Below are positions 33,985 to 44,000 of a stretch of DNA of 50,151 nt, one piece after another. Made by a program: the position numbers and the translations under genes. The DNA is from Sphingobacteriales bacterium. GTDB taxonomy: Bacteria; Bacteroidota; Bacteroidia; Chitinophagales; Chitinophagaceae. The notes under the pieces were generated by a model. It was given only the letters and a program-made list of their open reading frames with translations, was not told the origin of the DNA and did no database searches. Location: assembly GCA_024640465.1 (NCBI GenBank), contig JAHEEX010000004.1, positions 1 through 50,151 on the forward strand, written 5' to 3'. The number at the start of each line of letters is the position of its first letter. Within the stretch, counting starts at the first letter, position 1.

Positions 33985-34803
33985 ATGAGTGAATTTAAAA
34001 AAGTTACAGAGCAAACATCAAATTATATTGACCTCGATAAAATGTCTGTTCACGAAATTCTGGTGAACATTAACCACGAAGATAAAATCGTGCCATTAGC
34101 TGTTGAGAAAGCCATTCCATCCATTGAAAAACTGGTATCTGTTATTGTAGATAAAATGCTTGCAGGTGGCCGGCTGTTTTATATAGGAGCGGGTACCAGC
34201 GGGCGTTTAGGCGTGGTTGATGCGAGTGAATGTCCACCAACATATGGCGTACCTCATGGACTGGTTATAGGCATCATTGCAGGCGGTGAGAATGCCATGT
34301 TCAAAGCGGTTGAATTTGCAGAAGACAGTAAGGAAGATGGATGGAAGGACCTTGAAAGTTTTGATGTTTCAGAAAAAGACGTAGTTGTGGGTATTGCAGC
34401 AAGTGGTACAACGCCTTACGTTATTGGCGCTCTGGAAGAGTGTCGTAAACGGAATATCTCAACCGGTTCAATCACCTGTAACCCGGATGCCCCAGTATCT
34501 GATGTGGCTGATTTTCCCATTGAAGTGGTTGTTGGGCCTGAATTTGTTACCGGCAGCACCAGGATGAAAAGCGGAACTGCTCAGAAATTGGTATTAAATA
34601 TGATCTCAACCTCCGTAATGATCCAACTTGGCCGTGTTGAAGGGAATATGATGGTTAATATGTTACTGAGCAACGAGAAACTGGTAGACCGTGGCGTTAA
34701 AATGGTAATGGAACAAATGCATCTTCCGGATTATGCAAAAGCCAAAGAACTGCTTCTTCGTTTCGGTAGTGTTAAGAAAGCAGTTGAATCCGGTTCAAAA
34801 TAA
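33985..34803 (+). CDS. murQ: N-acetylmuramic acid 6-phosphate etherase
   Basis: A 272-residue SIS-domain enzyme. FYIGAGTSGRLGVVDASECPPT contains the phosphosugar-binding loop (about residues 68-75) and the catalytic Glu82. Further family marks are GIIAGGENAMF, VVGIAASGTTPYV, VVGPEFVTGSTRMKSGTAQK and LVDRGVKMV. It splits the lactyl ether of MurNAc-6-phosphate into GlcNAc-6-phosphate and D-lactate in peptidoglycan recycling. It is somewhat shorter than the 298-residue E. coli protein at its C-terminus. With the kinase in front it forms a two-step pathway. Confidence 0.96.
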   Translation: MSEFKKVTEQTSNYIDLDKMSVHEILVNINHEDKIVPLAVEKAIPSIEKLVSVIVDKMLAGGRLFYIGAGTSGRLGVVDASECPPTYGVPHGLVIGIIAGGENAMFKAVEFAEDSKEDGWKDLESFDVSEKDVVVGIAASGTTPYVIGALEECRKRNISTGSITCNPDAPVSDVADFPIEVVVGPEFVTGSTRMKSGTAQKLVLNMISTSVMIQLGRVEGNMMVNMLLSNEKLVDRGVKMVMEQMHLPDYAKAKELLLRFGSVKKAVESGSK

Positions 34804-34812
34804 AACTTTCCC

Positions 34813-34820
34813 TAATTTTG
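34813..34820 (+). promoter_or_regulatory. -7 box before the unknown gene at 34880
   Basis: TAATTTTG matches TAnnTTTG exactly, 9 nt after the murQ stop and 59 nt before the next ATG. No TTG stands at the ideal -33 distance. Confidence 0.45.
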
Positions 34821-34879
34821 TTGCCATAAAATGTAATACCGGATTATACCGGCCATTTTATAATTCAGCGTACCTGCGG

Positions 34880-35449
34880 ATGCATGAAATTGAACCATAT
34901 TTTAACTGGCGTCATCTCTACACGGCAGAAGAAGATGAAAGATCACCGTTTTATGAACGTGAATATAATGAGTTTGCCTTTACACAAACGGTGTATAACT
35001 ACTATATCCACCCCCAATGGGATGACTTTGGATCACGTACCCTTTACCTGAAGATACTGTTTGCTGATTACGATCAGGACTATGCGATAATCGAATTGAT
35101 CGGAGAATGGAATGATGCCATTGAAAACGATATCATGACCCTGAAAAGAGAGATCATTGATAAGTTGATATCTGAAGGGATCTATAAATTTATCCTGATC
35201 GCAGAGAATGTGCTCAATTTCCACAGTAGCGATACCAGTTATTATGAAGAATGGATGGAAGATATCCAGGAAGCCGGCGGATGGGTGGTAATGCTGAACT
35301 TCCCGCCCCAATCACAATACGATTTCAGAAAAACCCATATAGACCGCTATATTGAATTAATGGATTATCCTGTCTGGCGAACGGTTCAACCTCAACTTTT
35401 GTTTGCTGCCATTGACAATATGTTACTCCGAAGGTTAAACAACGACTGA
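34880..35449 (+). CDS. conserved-looking protein of unknown function
   Basis: A 189-residue soluble protein, which I do not recognise. The frame is open back to 34733 inside murQ, but the -7 box at 34813 and the start MHEIEPYFNWRHLY favour 34880. It is acidic and aromatic-rich (EREYNEFAFTQTVYNYYIHPQWDDFGSRTLYLKILF), has alternating strands and helices, a Tyr/Asp-rich middle (LNFHSSDTSYYEEWMEDI) and a C-terminal helix (PQLLFAAIDNMLLRRL). No signal peptide, membrane helix or known motif is visible. It sits between murQ and sdhC and probably has its own promoter, so neither neighbour gives a role. Confidence 0.75.
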   Translation: MHEIEPYFNWRHLYTAEEDERSPFYEREYNEFAFTQTVYNYYIHPQWDDFGSRTLYLKILFADYDQDYAIIELIGEWNDAIENDIMTLKREIIDKLISEGIYKFILIAENVLNFHSSDTSYYEEWMEDIQEAGGWVVMLNFPPQSQYDFRKTHIDRYIELMDYPVWRTVQPQLLFAAIDNMLLRRLNND

Positions 35450-35543
35450 TTTTTAAACCCTTGCCTTTATTTTTTGTTAAGCAAATAATCAGGCCTGATT
35501 TGAGGAAATATGAAAAAAATGTTTTTTTTGATTCCTGTAGGTT

Positions 35544-35551
35544 TATTTTTG
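35544..35551 (+). promoter_or_regulatory. -7 box of the sdhC promoter
   Basis: TATTTTTG is an exact TAnnTTTG, 31 nt before the sdhC ATG. A TTG at 35528-35530 is too close (13 nt) to be a normal -33 box, so the upstream half is unclear. Confidence 0.5.
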
Positions 35552-35582
35552 TGAGAATTCCTTAAATCAGCAACTTTCAATT

Positions 35583-36293
35583 ATGGAGTGGAAACAGTTA
35601 TTCACCTCTTCTATCGGTAAAAAAATTACCATGGCCCTCACCGGCATTTTTCTGATCGTGTTCCTTTTGGTTCATTGCTATGTAAATGCCAATGTTTTCT
35701 TCTCCCATGGTGAAGAAAACTTCAACAGGGCGGCTCATTTTATGGGTACCAATATCCTGGTAAGGATCGCGGAAATAGGCCTTTTTGCGGGTTTTATCCT
35801 CCATATCATTCAGGGTTATAAACTTGAACTGTCCAATAGGGCAAAAAGATCTTCAAAATATGCAGTGACTGCAGGCAACAAAACCAGTACCTGGTATTCC
35901 CGTTCCATGGCTTTGCTGGGAACACTTATCCTCTTATTCCTGATAATTCACCTAGTTCATTTTTGGGTTCCATCCCGGTTTGGCGGACTAACTGAAGTAA
36001 ATTATGATGGCAAATCCGTTCTTAACCTGTATGGACGGATGAAAGATGTTTTTAGCCAGGAATGGGTGATTATTGTTTACTTGCTCGGTTGTTTCTCCCT
36101 GGCATGGCACCTGTTACATGGCTTCCAGAGTGCTTTTCAAACCATGGGATGGAATCATAAAAAGTATACTCCTTTGATACATAGCATGGGTGTTGTATTT
36201 TCTGTGGTCGTGCCGCTCATTTTTGCATTAATGCCCCTGTTCATGTATTTTGGCTGGGAGATTCCGGTTGGGGAATTGACTTTGTTGTTTTGA
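35583..36293 (+). CDS. sdhC: succinate dehydrogenase cytochrome b subunit (type B)
   Basis: A 236-residue integral membrane protein with five predicted helices, the layout of the single di-heme cytochrome b of type-B succinate:quinone reductases. Candidate heme-ligand histidines lie in LLVHCYVN, FILHIIQGYKL, IIHLVHFW and WHLLHGFQSAF. It anchors SdhA-SdhB to the inner membrane and reduces menaquinone or oxidises menaquinol. It is the first of sdhC-sdhA-sdhB. The gap of 241 nt to sdhA is unusually long for an operon and contains an inverted heptad repeat. Confidence 0.95.
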   Translation: MEWKQLFTSSIGKKITMALTGIFLIVFLLVHCYVNANVFFSHGEENFNRAAHFMGTNILVRIAEIGLFAGFILHIIQGYKLELSNRAKRSSKYAVTAGNKTSTWYSRSMALLGTLILLFLIIHLVHFWVPSRFGGLTEVNYDGKSVLNLYGRMKDVFSQEWVIIVYLLGCFSLAWHLLHGFQSAFQTMGWNHKKYTPLIHSMGVVFSVVVPLIFALMPLFMYFGWEIPVGELTLLF

Positions 36294-36302
36294 TAAGCTA
36301 TC

Positions 36303-36489
36303 AGATAATTAGATAATAGATATTGGATATTAGATATAGAAGACAGGGAAAATTTAGCAAATAGAAATAAGCCTATTTAAAAAACAGGTTTTTGATATTA
36401 ATGACTTATGCGATTTAATTCCTTTATCAGAACTAATTATACTTAAAAAGGTTGTATTTATTTGTCTGATATCCAATTATAATTATCAA
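36303..36489. repeat. paired 7-nt arrays in the sdhC-sdhA spacer
   Basis: Plus strand: AGATAAT, one extra T, then AGATAAT, AGATATT, GGATATT, AGATATA (36303-36338). The minus strand around 36489-36463 reads GATAATT, ATAATT, GGATATC, AGACAAA, so the two arms form an imperfect inverted repeat with ATTGGATAT (36322-36330) matching ATATCCAAT (36469-36477). The remaining 241-nt gap is AT-rich with no other feature. Confidence 0.6.
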
Positions 36490-36534
36490 ACTATTTTTTT
36501 CCTGATTTAATATTTCGAACTAATTAATTAAAAT

Positions 36535-38505
36535 ATGCCAGACGCTAAAATTCCAGCAGGACCACTCGAAACCAAATGGACCAAGTATAAAAGTAGTGTC
36601 CGACTGGTAAACCCTTCCAATAAAAGGAAAATAGAAGTTATTGTTGTTGGTACAGGTCTTGCCGGAGCTTCTGCAGCCGCCAGTCTGGGTGAGCTGGGTT
36701 ATAAAGTTAAGGCATTCTGTTACCAGGATTCACCAAGACGTGCGCATTCCATTGCAGCACAAGGAGGTATCAATGCTGCTAAGAATTACCAGAATGATGG
36801 CGACTCTGTTTATCGTCTTTTTTATGATACTATCAAGGGCGGCGATTATCGCGCACGTGAAGCAAATGTATACAGGCTGGCAGAGGTTAGTAATAATATT
36901 ATTGATCAGTGCGTTGCCCAGGGTGTACCCTTTGCACGTGAATATGGCGGTTTACTGAGTAACCGTTCATTTGGTGGCACTCAGGTACAACGTACTTTTT
37001 ATGCTGCAGGTCAAACCGGACAGCAATTGCTGATCGGTGCTTACCAGGCCATGGAAAGACAGGTAGCACTTGGTACTGTTGAAATGTTCAGCCGTCATGA
37101 AATGTTGGAAGTAGTGGTGATAGATGGAAAGGCGCGAGGTATCATTACACGAGACCTGGTAACCGGTAAAGTGGAACGTCATTTCGGTCATGCGGTACTG
37201 CTATGTACCGGGGGATATGGGAACGTTTTTTATCTTTCTACAAATGCAATGGGTTGTAATGTTACAGCGGCATGGAAGGCACACCGCCAGGGTGCTTATT
37301 TTGCCAATCCATGTTTTACACAGATACACCCAACATGTATTCCTGTTAGTGGTGATCATCAGTCGAAGCTAACCCTGATGTCTGAATCATTGCGTAACGA
37401 CGGGCGAATCTGGGTCCCCAAAAAACAAGGAGATAACCGTATTGCTACCGAAATACCTGAAGATGAAAGGGATTATTTCCTGGAACGCCGTTATCCGGCC
37501 TTCGGTAACCTGGTGCCACGTGACGTTGCATCCCGTGCTGCTAAAGAAAGATGCGATGCGGGACACGGCGTTGGAACATCCAAACAAGCAGTATTTCTGG
37601 ATTTTGCTGATGCAATTCAGCGATATGGTAAAGCGGAAGTAAGTAAAAGGAACCTGGGCCAGGTGGATGCGGTTTCGGTTACCCAATTAGGTAAGGAAGT
37701 GATCAAAGAAAAATATGGCAACCTCTTTGACATGTATGAAAAAATTACCGGGGAAAATCCCTATGTAGTACCTATGCGTATATATCCTGCAGTGCATTAT
37801 ACCATGGGTGGTTTGTGGGTTGATTATGAACTTATGACAACCGTAACCGGTTTATACTGTTTGGGTGAGGCCAACTTCAGTGAGCATGGCGCAAACCGCC
37901 TCGGTGCTTCTGCTTTAATGCAAGGCCTGGCTGATGGTTATTTTGTAATTCCATATACCATTGGAAATTACCTGGCTGATGAAGTGGGTAAATCACATAT
38001 CTCTATAGATCATCCCGGATTTATGGAGGCTGAAAAAAAGGTAAGCAAGCATTTGGCGGAACTAATGAAAATTAACGGAAAGCAATCCGTTGAAAGTTTT
38101 CATAAAAGATTGGGTAAGATCATGTGGGATAAATGTGGGATGGCCAGAAATGCTGAAGGACTGAAACAAGCCATTCAAGAGATCAGGGCATTGAAAAAAG
38201 AATTCTGGAGCGACCTGAGAATACCCGGAAAAATCGATGAAATGAATCCTGAACTGGATAAAGCAGGAAGGGTGGCAGATTTCCTGGAACTCGGTGAACT
38301 TATGTGCATAGACGCCCTGGAAAGAAATGAAAGTTGTGGAGGACATTTCAGGGAAGAATACCAAACATCAGAAGGAGAAGCACTTAGGGACGATGCTGGA
38401 TATATGCATGTGGCACAGTGGGAATATTTCCATGATCAATGGAAATTGCATAAAGAACCGTTGAATTATGAAGTGGTGAAACCAAGTCAGCGGAGCTATA
38501 AGTAG
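36535..38505 (+). CDS. sdhA: succinate dehydrogenase / fumarate reductase flavoprotein subunit
   Basis: A 656-residue flavoprotein. The FAD-binding dinucleotide fold is [21 protein letters not shown] (about residues 35-55), and His71 in [13 protein letters not shown] is the site of covalent [31 protein letters not shown] and [19 protein letters not shown] carry the dicarboxylate and FAD contacts. The C-terminal helical domain follows ([24 protein letters not shown]). It oxidises succinate to fumarate in the TCA cycle. Its TAG stop is the first unit of a heptad array. Confidence 0.97.
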   Translation: MPDAKIPAGPLETKWTKYKSSVRLVNPSNKRKIEVIVVGTGLAGASAAASLGELGYKVKAFCYQDSPRRAHSIAAQGGINAAKNYQNDGDSVYRLFYDTIKGGDYRAREANVYRLAEVSNNIIDQCVAQGVPFAREYGGLLSNRSFGGTQVQRTFYAAGQTGQQLLIGAYQAMERQVALGTVEMFSRHEMLEVVVIDGKARGIITRDLVTGKVERHFGHAVLLCTGGYGNVFYLSTNAMGCNVTAAWKAHRQGAYFANPCFTQIHPTCIPVSGDHQSKLTLMSESLRNDGRIWVPKKQGDNRIATEIPEDERDYFLERRYPAFGNLVPRDVASRAAKERCDAGHGVGTSKQAVFLDFADAIQRYGKAEVSKRNLGQVDAVSVTQLGKEVIKEKYGNLFDMYEKITGENPYVVPMRIYPAVHYTMGGLWVDYELMTTVTGLYCLGEANFSEHGANRLGASALMQGLADGYFVIPYTIGNYLADEVGKSHISIDHPGFMEAEKKVSKHLAELMKINGKQSVESFHKRLGKIMWDKCGMARNAEGLKQAIQEIRALKKEFWSDLRIPGKIDEMNPELDKAGRVADFLELGELMCIDALERNESCGGHFREEYQTSEGEALRDDAGYMHVAQWEYFHDQWKLHKEPLNYEVVKPSQRSYK

Positions 38506-38548
38506 TCGGGAGTCGGGAGTCAACAGCCAAATGCAGTCGGGAGTAAAT
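38504..38548 (+). repeat. 7-nt repeat array (AGTCGGG units) starting at the sdhA stop codon
   Basis: From the AG of the sdhA TAG: AGTCGGG, AGTCGGG, AGTCAAC, AGCCAAA, a 3-nt break, then AGTCGGG and AGTAAAT. The array is in the sense of sdhA. No inverted partner is seen in the same spacer. Confidence 0.75.
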
Positions 38549-38622
38549 ATTATTAAAAGTTATGGAGAACTTATTACAAAGTATAAAAAGTTGAATTCGC
38601 AAAAGCTTATCATTTTAAAAGA

Positions 38623-38662
38623 ATTCATTAATTCGTTAATTCGCTAATTCGTTAATTGATTA
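38623..38662 (+). repeat. 8-nt tandem repeat directly before the sdhB start codon
   Basis: Five adjacent octamers: ATTCATTA, ATTCGTTA, ATTCGCTA, ATTCGTTA, ATTGATTA. The array ends one base before the sdhB ATG at 38664, so it forms the whole translation-initiation region. A change in copy number would alter this region by 8 nt per unit. Confidence 0.8.
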
Positions 38663-38663
38663 T

Positions 38664-39428
38664 ATGCAGCATTACAACATGGATCTTACGCTCAAGGTTT
38701 GGCGCCAGCAAAACAGGAATGCACAAGGCGGATTTGAAACCTATCAGGTTAAAGATATTTCCTCTGAAATGTCTTTCCTTGAAATGATTGATGTACTAAA
38801 TGAAAAACTAATACACGAGGGCGGAGATCCGATTGCATTTGACCACGATTGCCGTGAAGGTATTTGTGGTACCTGCTCCATGGTGATTGATGGCCGTCCA
38901 CACGGTCCCTGGAAAGGAACCACCACCTGCCAGTTGCATATGCGTGCGTTTAAAAATGGTGAAACCATCGTTATTGAACCATTCCGTGCAAATTCTTTTC
39001 CGGTACTCAAAGACCTGGTTGTGGATCGTAAAGCCTTCGACCGTATCATCCAGGCCGGTGGATTTATTTCTGTAAATACGGGTAATGCAGTAGACGGAAA
39101 CGCAATTCCTATTGATAAAGATGATGCAGACAATTCTTTTGCAGCGGCCAGTTGTATTGGTTGCGGCGCCTGTGTTGCGGCTTGTAAAAATTCATCAGCC
39201 ATGTTATTTGTTTCAGCAAAAGTTTCTCATCTCGCATTGTTGCCCCAGGGCGCACCGGAGAAAAGCACAAGAGTTGCTGCTATGGTAGATCAGATGGATA
39301 AAGAAGGTTTTGGCAGCTGTACAAATACGTATGCTTGTGAAGCCGAATGTCCAAAAGAAATATCCGTGATGAATATTGCCCGATTGAACCGGGAATACCT
39401 GGCTTCATCATTTAATGCCGATAAATAA
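38664..39428 (+). CDS. sdhB: succinate dehydrogenase / fumarate reductase iron-sulfur subunit
   Basis: A 254-residue protein. Cys63, Cys68, Cys71 and Cys89 (CREGICGTC and a later TTTCQL) hold the [2Fe-2S] cluster; [14 protein letters not shown] and a C-terminal [15 protein letters not shown] hold the [4Fe-4S] and [3Fe-4S] clusters. It carries electrons from the FAD of SdhA to the hemes of SdhC. Methionines at 1 and 6 are both possible starts; 38664 is kept. The gene is 158 nt after sdhA and has a strong terminator behind it. Confidence 0.97.
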   Translation: MQHYNMDLTLKVWRQQNRNAQGGFETYQVKDISSEMSFLEMIDVLNEKLIHEGGDPIAFDHDCREGICGTCSMVIDGRPHGPWKGTTTCQLHMRAFKNGETIVIEPFRANSFPVLKDLVVDRKAFDRIIQAGGFISVNTGNAVDGNAIPIDKDDADNSFAAASCIGCGACVAACKNSSAMLFVSAKVSHLALLPQGAPEKSTRVAAMVDQMDKEGFGSCTNTYACEAECPKEISVMNIARLNREYLASSFNADK

Positions 39429-39443
39429 TTTTTTACATTTTAT

Positions 39444-39475
39444 AAAAAATGCTTCCGGAGACGGGAGCTTTTTTT
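39444..39475 (+). terminator. Rho-independent terminator of the sdh operon
   Basis: GCTTCCG (39451-39457) pairs with CGGGAGC (39462-39468, one G-U) around GAGA, followed by seven T. The A-run at 39444-39449 makes it usable on the minus strand too, although no minus gene ends here. Confidence 0.88.
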
Positions 39476-39482
39476 ATGCATC

Positions 39483-39529
39483 CATATGGAATCCTTTATC
39501 TTTAAAGAAGCTTAAACCAATTCCATATG
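39483..39529 (+). promoter_or_regulatory. inverted repeat around the promoter and start codon of the Tat oxidoreductase gene
   Basis: CATATGGAAT (39483-39492) pairs with ATTCCATATG (39520-39529), 27 nt apart. Between them is TATCTTTA (39497-39504), one base off the -7 box. The right arm contains the start codon at 39527. It could be an operator or an mRNA hairpin that hides the start. Confidence 0.5.
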
Positions 39530-40918
39530 CCATCATCATCCCGTCGTAAATTCATTCGCCAGCTTGGAACAACTGCCGCCTTATTCACTGGTGGGAATGC
39601 TGCCGCTTTATCCCTCGATGAGCACAAAATTCAATATCTGCAACCGGAAAAAAGGTATACTTCCAATGATAAAGTACGCATAGCAGGAATTGGTATGGGA
39701 CTGATGGGATTTGGGGATATGGAAACAGCATTGATGGTTCCCGGAGTTGAAATTGCCGGAGTGTGCGACCTATATGATGGTCATTTTGACCGCGCCAGGG
39801 AGCTATGGGGAAAGGACATTTTTTGTACGCGCGATTATCGGGAAATACTGGAAAGAAAAGATATTGATGCCGTAATTATCGCAACACCTGATCATTGGCA
39901 CGACCATATCTCTATTGCGGCTATGCGTAAAGGTAAGCATGTATATTGCGAGAAGCCCATGGTGCAAAACTGGGAAGAAGGGCATGAAGTAATACAAGCG
40001 CAGAAAGAAACCGGCAAGGTTTTTATCGTAGGATCACAGGGTGTAAGCAGCATTGTGCTTGCAGAAGCAAAAAAACTGATCAAATCCGGTGCAATCGGGG
40101 AACTCAACCTGATTGAAGCAGTGAATGATCGTTATGGCGCCCTGGGTGCCTGGCAGTATTCGATCCCAACAGATGCATCTCCTAAAACAATTGACTTCGA
40201 TCGCTTCCTGGGTGATGCCCCTAAAAGGCCTTATGACCCCATTAGGTTCTTCCGCTGGCGTAATTACCAGGATTATGGCACCGGTGTGGCGGGTGATCTT
40301 TTTATTCACCTTATTTCAGCGGTACATTTTGCACTGGATTCAAACGGACCGGAAAGAATTTTTTCCAGTGGATCACTCAGCTATTGGAAAGACGGGCGTG
40401 ATGTTCCCGATGTACTTACCGGTATCATGGATTATCCCAAAACGGCTACGCATAGTGCATTCCAAATGCAACTACGGGTAAACTTTGCTGACGGATCGGG
40501 TGGTAGTAACCGTACCAGGTTCTATGGGTCTGAAGGGATGATGGAATGGGAGGGAGACCGATTTACGCTTAAAAAACAAAAACTTTCTGCAGCCCCTGGT
40601 TTTGGGGGTTGGGATACCTATAATGTTTTTTCTTCTGCCCAGCAGAAGGAATACGAGAAATGGTATAACCAAAAGTATTCTGCAGAAGATAAAAAAGAGA
40701 TAGCTCCTGAGCAAAAGCATTTTGCTGCTCCGGCAAATTATGATGCCCGGTTGGATCATTTCACCAATTTTTTCGAAGGAATCAGAAATGGCAAGCCCAT
40801 CGTGGAAGATGCCAGTTTTGGCCTCCGGGCAGCCGGTCCTGCATTGGCCAGTAATCTAAGTTATTTCAAAAAGAAGGTGATTAATTGGGACCCGGTAGGA
40901 ATGAGGGTGAAATCATGA
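39527..40918 (+). CDS. Tat-exported Gfo/Idh/MocA-family oxidoreductase
   Basis: A 463-residue protein with a twin-arginine signal (SSRRKFIRQLGTTAALFTGG, Arg6-Arg7). The Rossmann domain starts VRIAGIGMGLMGFGD, and the family catalytic-loop motif is YCEKPMV, with HWHDHISI before it. The second domain (about residues 170-400) is an alpha/beta substrate domain. Such NAD(P)-dependent enzymes act on sugars, polyols or their derivatives; export by Tat means the protein folds with its cofactor in the cytoplasm and works in the periplasm, as in glucose-fructose oxidoreductase-like members and Tat-exported Bacteroidota glycosidases of this fold. The substrate is unknown. Confidence 0.92.
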   Translation: MPSSSRRKFIRQLGTTAALFTGGNAAALSLDEHKIQYLQPEKRYTSNDKVRIAGIGMGLMGFGDMETALMVPGVEIAGVCDLYDGHFDRARELWGKDIFCTRDYREILERKDIDAVIIATPDHWHDHISIAAMRKGKHVYCEKPMVQNWEEGHEVIQAQKETGKVFIVGSQGVSSIVLAEAKKLIKSGAIGELNLIEAVNDRYGALGAWQYSIPTDASPKTIDFDRFLGDAPKRPYDPIRFFRWRNYQDYGTGVAGDLFIHLISAVHFALDSNGPERIFSSGSLSYWKDGRDVPDVLTGIMDYPKTATHSAFQMQLRVNFADGSGGSNRTRFYGSEGMMEWEGDRFTLKKQKLSAAPGFGGWDTYNVFSSAQQKEYEKWYNQKYSAEDKKEIAPEQKHFAAPANYDARLDHFTNFFEGIRNGKPIVEDASFGLRAAGPALASNLSYFKKKVINWDPVGMRVKS

Positions 40919-41013
40919 TGACATCTAAATAATTCCGACTCAAAAATAAACCTGTTTTTGGCCCCCTTTTTCTCCAAAACTCGCAGATTTTCACTGTCTT
41001 ATGCAATAAATGC

Positions 41014-41021
41014 TATTTTTG
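41014..41021 (+). promoter_or_regulatory. -7 box before the large beta-barrel gene
   Basis: TATTTTTG matches TAnnTTTG exactly. It overlaps the first codons of the longest frame (ATG at 41010), which argues for a downstream start, best the TTG at 41049. Confidence 0.5.
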
Positions 41022-41048
41022 GGCATTTATATAAAAACGGGAAATCTT

Positions 41049-44000
41049 TTGTTCAGCAAGCGGGTAATATGGCTGCTCATTTTGGGGGGGATTGCAATGT
41101 CGGGTTGGTCACAGCCATTAGCTCAATCAAACCTGCGCAGGAAATTTATTTCCACCCGTGAAACATTTGTACTCATAGACTCGCTCAGTATCATTCCGAA
41201 TACATTTCTTATTACCGGAATTCCAGATTCCACCTATCGTATCGATTACGTAAATGCCAGCCTTACATGGAGGGTAAAACCTCAATGGGACAGCATACCA
41301 GTTGTTTACAGGGTCTTTCCTTACCGGCTTAATAGCGCTGCTCAACGGATGAAATTTGATACTGTAATGGGAAAATTTGTGGTCACTCCCCTGGAAATGC
41401 AAAATAAGAACGAATCACAGGCTTTGTTCGATTTCGGTAATATCAGTTATAACGGAAGTTTTGGACGTGGACTGTCTTTTGGAAACCGGCAGGACGTAGT
41501 GGTAAATTCAAGCCTTAATTTACAGATCAACGGATATATTGGTGATAGTATACAGCTTGCTGCAGCCATAACGGATAATAACATCCCCATCCAGCCGGAT
41601 GGGAATACGCAGAACCTGAATGAATTTGACCAGGTGTATATCCAGTTTTCAAAAGACAAGTGGCGGTTCAATATCGGCGATATTGATATCCGTCAGAATC
41701 AGAATTACTTCCTTAATTTCTATAAACGACTCCAGGGTGCTTCATTTGAAACAGAAACAAGGGTTAGTAAGAATACGGTAAATAAGGTGCTGGCCAGCGG
41801 TGCAGTTGCCAAAGGAAAATTCACCCGAAATGTTTTTCAGGGATTGGAAGGAAACCAGGGGCCATATCGCCTCATCGGTGCCAATAATGAACTCTATTTT
41901 ATCATCCTGGCGGGTACGGAGCGGGTATTCATTGACGGTATCCTTATGCAGCGTGGGGAAGATCAGGACTATGTGATCAATTACAATACTTCAGAAGTGA
42001 CTTTTACACCGAGGCAGATGATCACAAAAGATAAAAGGATTCAGATCGAATTTGAATACGCAGACAGGAACTACCTGAACGCGCAATTATATCTCGCAGA
42101 TGAAGTAAGCCTGAACAATAAATTAAAACTTAGGGTTGGCGCCTATAATAATAACGATGCAAAAAATTCACCGATAAACCAAACCCTGGATTCAAGGCAG
42201 AAACAGTTTCTTTCCGTCATTGGGGATAGTGTTCAGAAAGCATTCTATCCATCTGCTGCACTGGATACCTTTTCAGCTGGAAAAATATTATACGAAAAAG
42301 TTGATACCGTTTACAATGGTGGAATCAGTGATACTATTTTTGTTTTTTCCAACGACAGCAGCAAGGATTTGTATTCTCTATCATTTACTGAAGTTGGATT
42401 TGGGAATGGTAACTATATACAGGACCTGAATAATTCTGCCAATGGAAAAGTCTTCCGCTGGGTTGCCCCGGATTCCGTAACCGGAGCTTTACAAGGACAA
42501 TTTCTGGCTGCCGTTTTACTGGTAGCACCAAAGAAACAGCAAATAATTACCATTGGGGCAGATTATGCCATCACTCCTTTAACCATGGTCAGAACAGAAA
42601 TGGCCATGAGTAACCTGGATGTAAATACTTTTTCTTCAAAAGATAAAGGAAACGACAAAGGCTTTGCAGGAAGGGTCATTCTAAATAATACAAAACCTTT
42701 TAGTGGCGCAAAGGGCCTGGAGTTAAAGACGGATCTATATTATGAACACATTCAGGCAGACTTCCGGCCAATTGAACGCCTAAGGAATGTTGAATTCAAT
42801 CGAGATTGGGGCCTTCCGTATAATGCAACACCTGCAAATGAAAATGTATTCAGCGCTGCTTTTGGCTTAAAAGACAAAGTAAATAATACGGTCAAATACA
42901 GCTTTTCAGGATATGTAAGGAGTGATAATTACCAGGCATTCAGGAACAGTATAGTACACCAGGGGGCCGTGCGTGGATGGAAATTCAATAACCAGTTTAA
43001 TTACACTTCCATTGATGAATCAAAGCAGTCTGGCTTTTTTCTAAGGCCATCAATTGATATTAACAAGCAATTGAAGAATCTGAAGAATTACCAGCTGGGA
43101 ATGAATTATTCTTTGGAACATAATGAACTCAGGTATAAATTATATGATTCACTTAACCTTACCAGTTTCTCATTTGATACCTGGCAGGTATATTTTAAAT
43201 CGCCTGATAATTTGCCCAACAAATGGGGGGTAAGTTATTTTACCCGTTCAGATAAATATCCATTTGGAAGCCAGTTGATCCGAACAGACAGGAGCCAGAA
43301 CATAAATGTATTTACCGAACTCATGAGAAGCGAACATCATCAGTTCCGCTTTAATACAACTTACCGTAAACTCAGTATCATTGACAGTAAGTATTCAACA
43401 TTTAAGCCAGATGAAACCATCCTCGGCAGGGTAGAGTATAATACCAATGTATGGAAAGGTGGTGTCAGTGGAAATGCCTTATACGAATTAGGAACTGGGC
43501 AAGAACCCAGACGCGACTTTGCATACCTGGAAGTACCACCGGGGCAGGGAGAGTATACCTGGATAGACTATAATAATGATGGGATTCAGCAATTGAATGA
43601 ATTTGAAATAGCCAGGTTTCCGGATCAGGCTAAATTTATAAGGGTTTTTACACCTACCACTGAATTTACAAAAGCCAACTACCTGCAATTTAATTACAGT
43701 GTAACTATCAACCCAAGAGCTGCCATCAATCTTGCAAAAGCAAAAGGGATGCAGAAATTTCTTACCCGTGTATACTTTCAAAGTGCTTTACAGATAAACC
43801 AGAAAAAGATTGCTGATGGAGCGCTTGCCGATTTTAATCCTTTTGATAATAATATCGGTGATTCATCGCTATTAACCCTTAGCCAGCTTTTTAGCAACAG
43901 TTTTTCGTTTAACCGTTTCAGTTCGGTATGGGGGATAGACATCAATAATATTCGCAGTTCGGGGAGGGCATTCTTGTCATATGGATATGAATCAAGAAAA

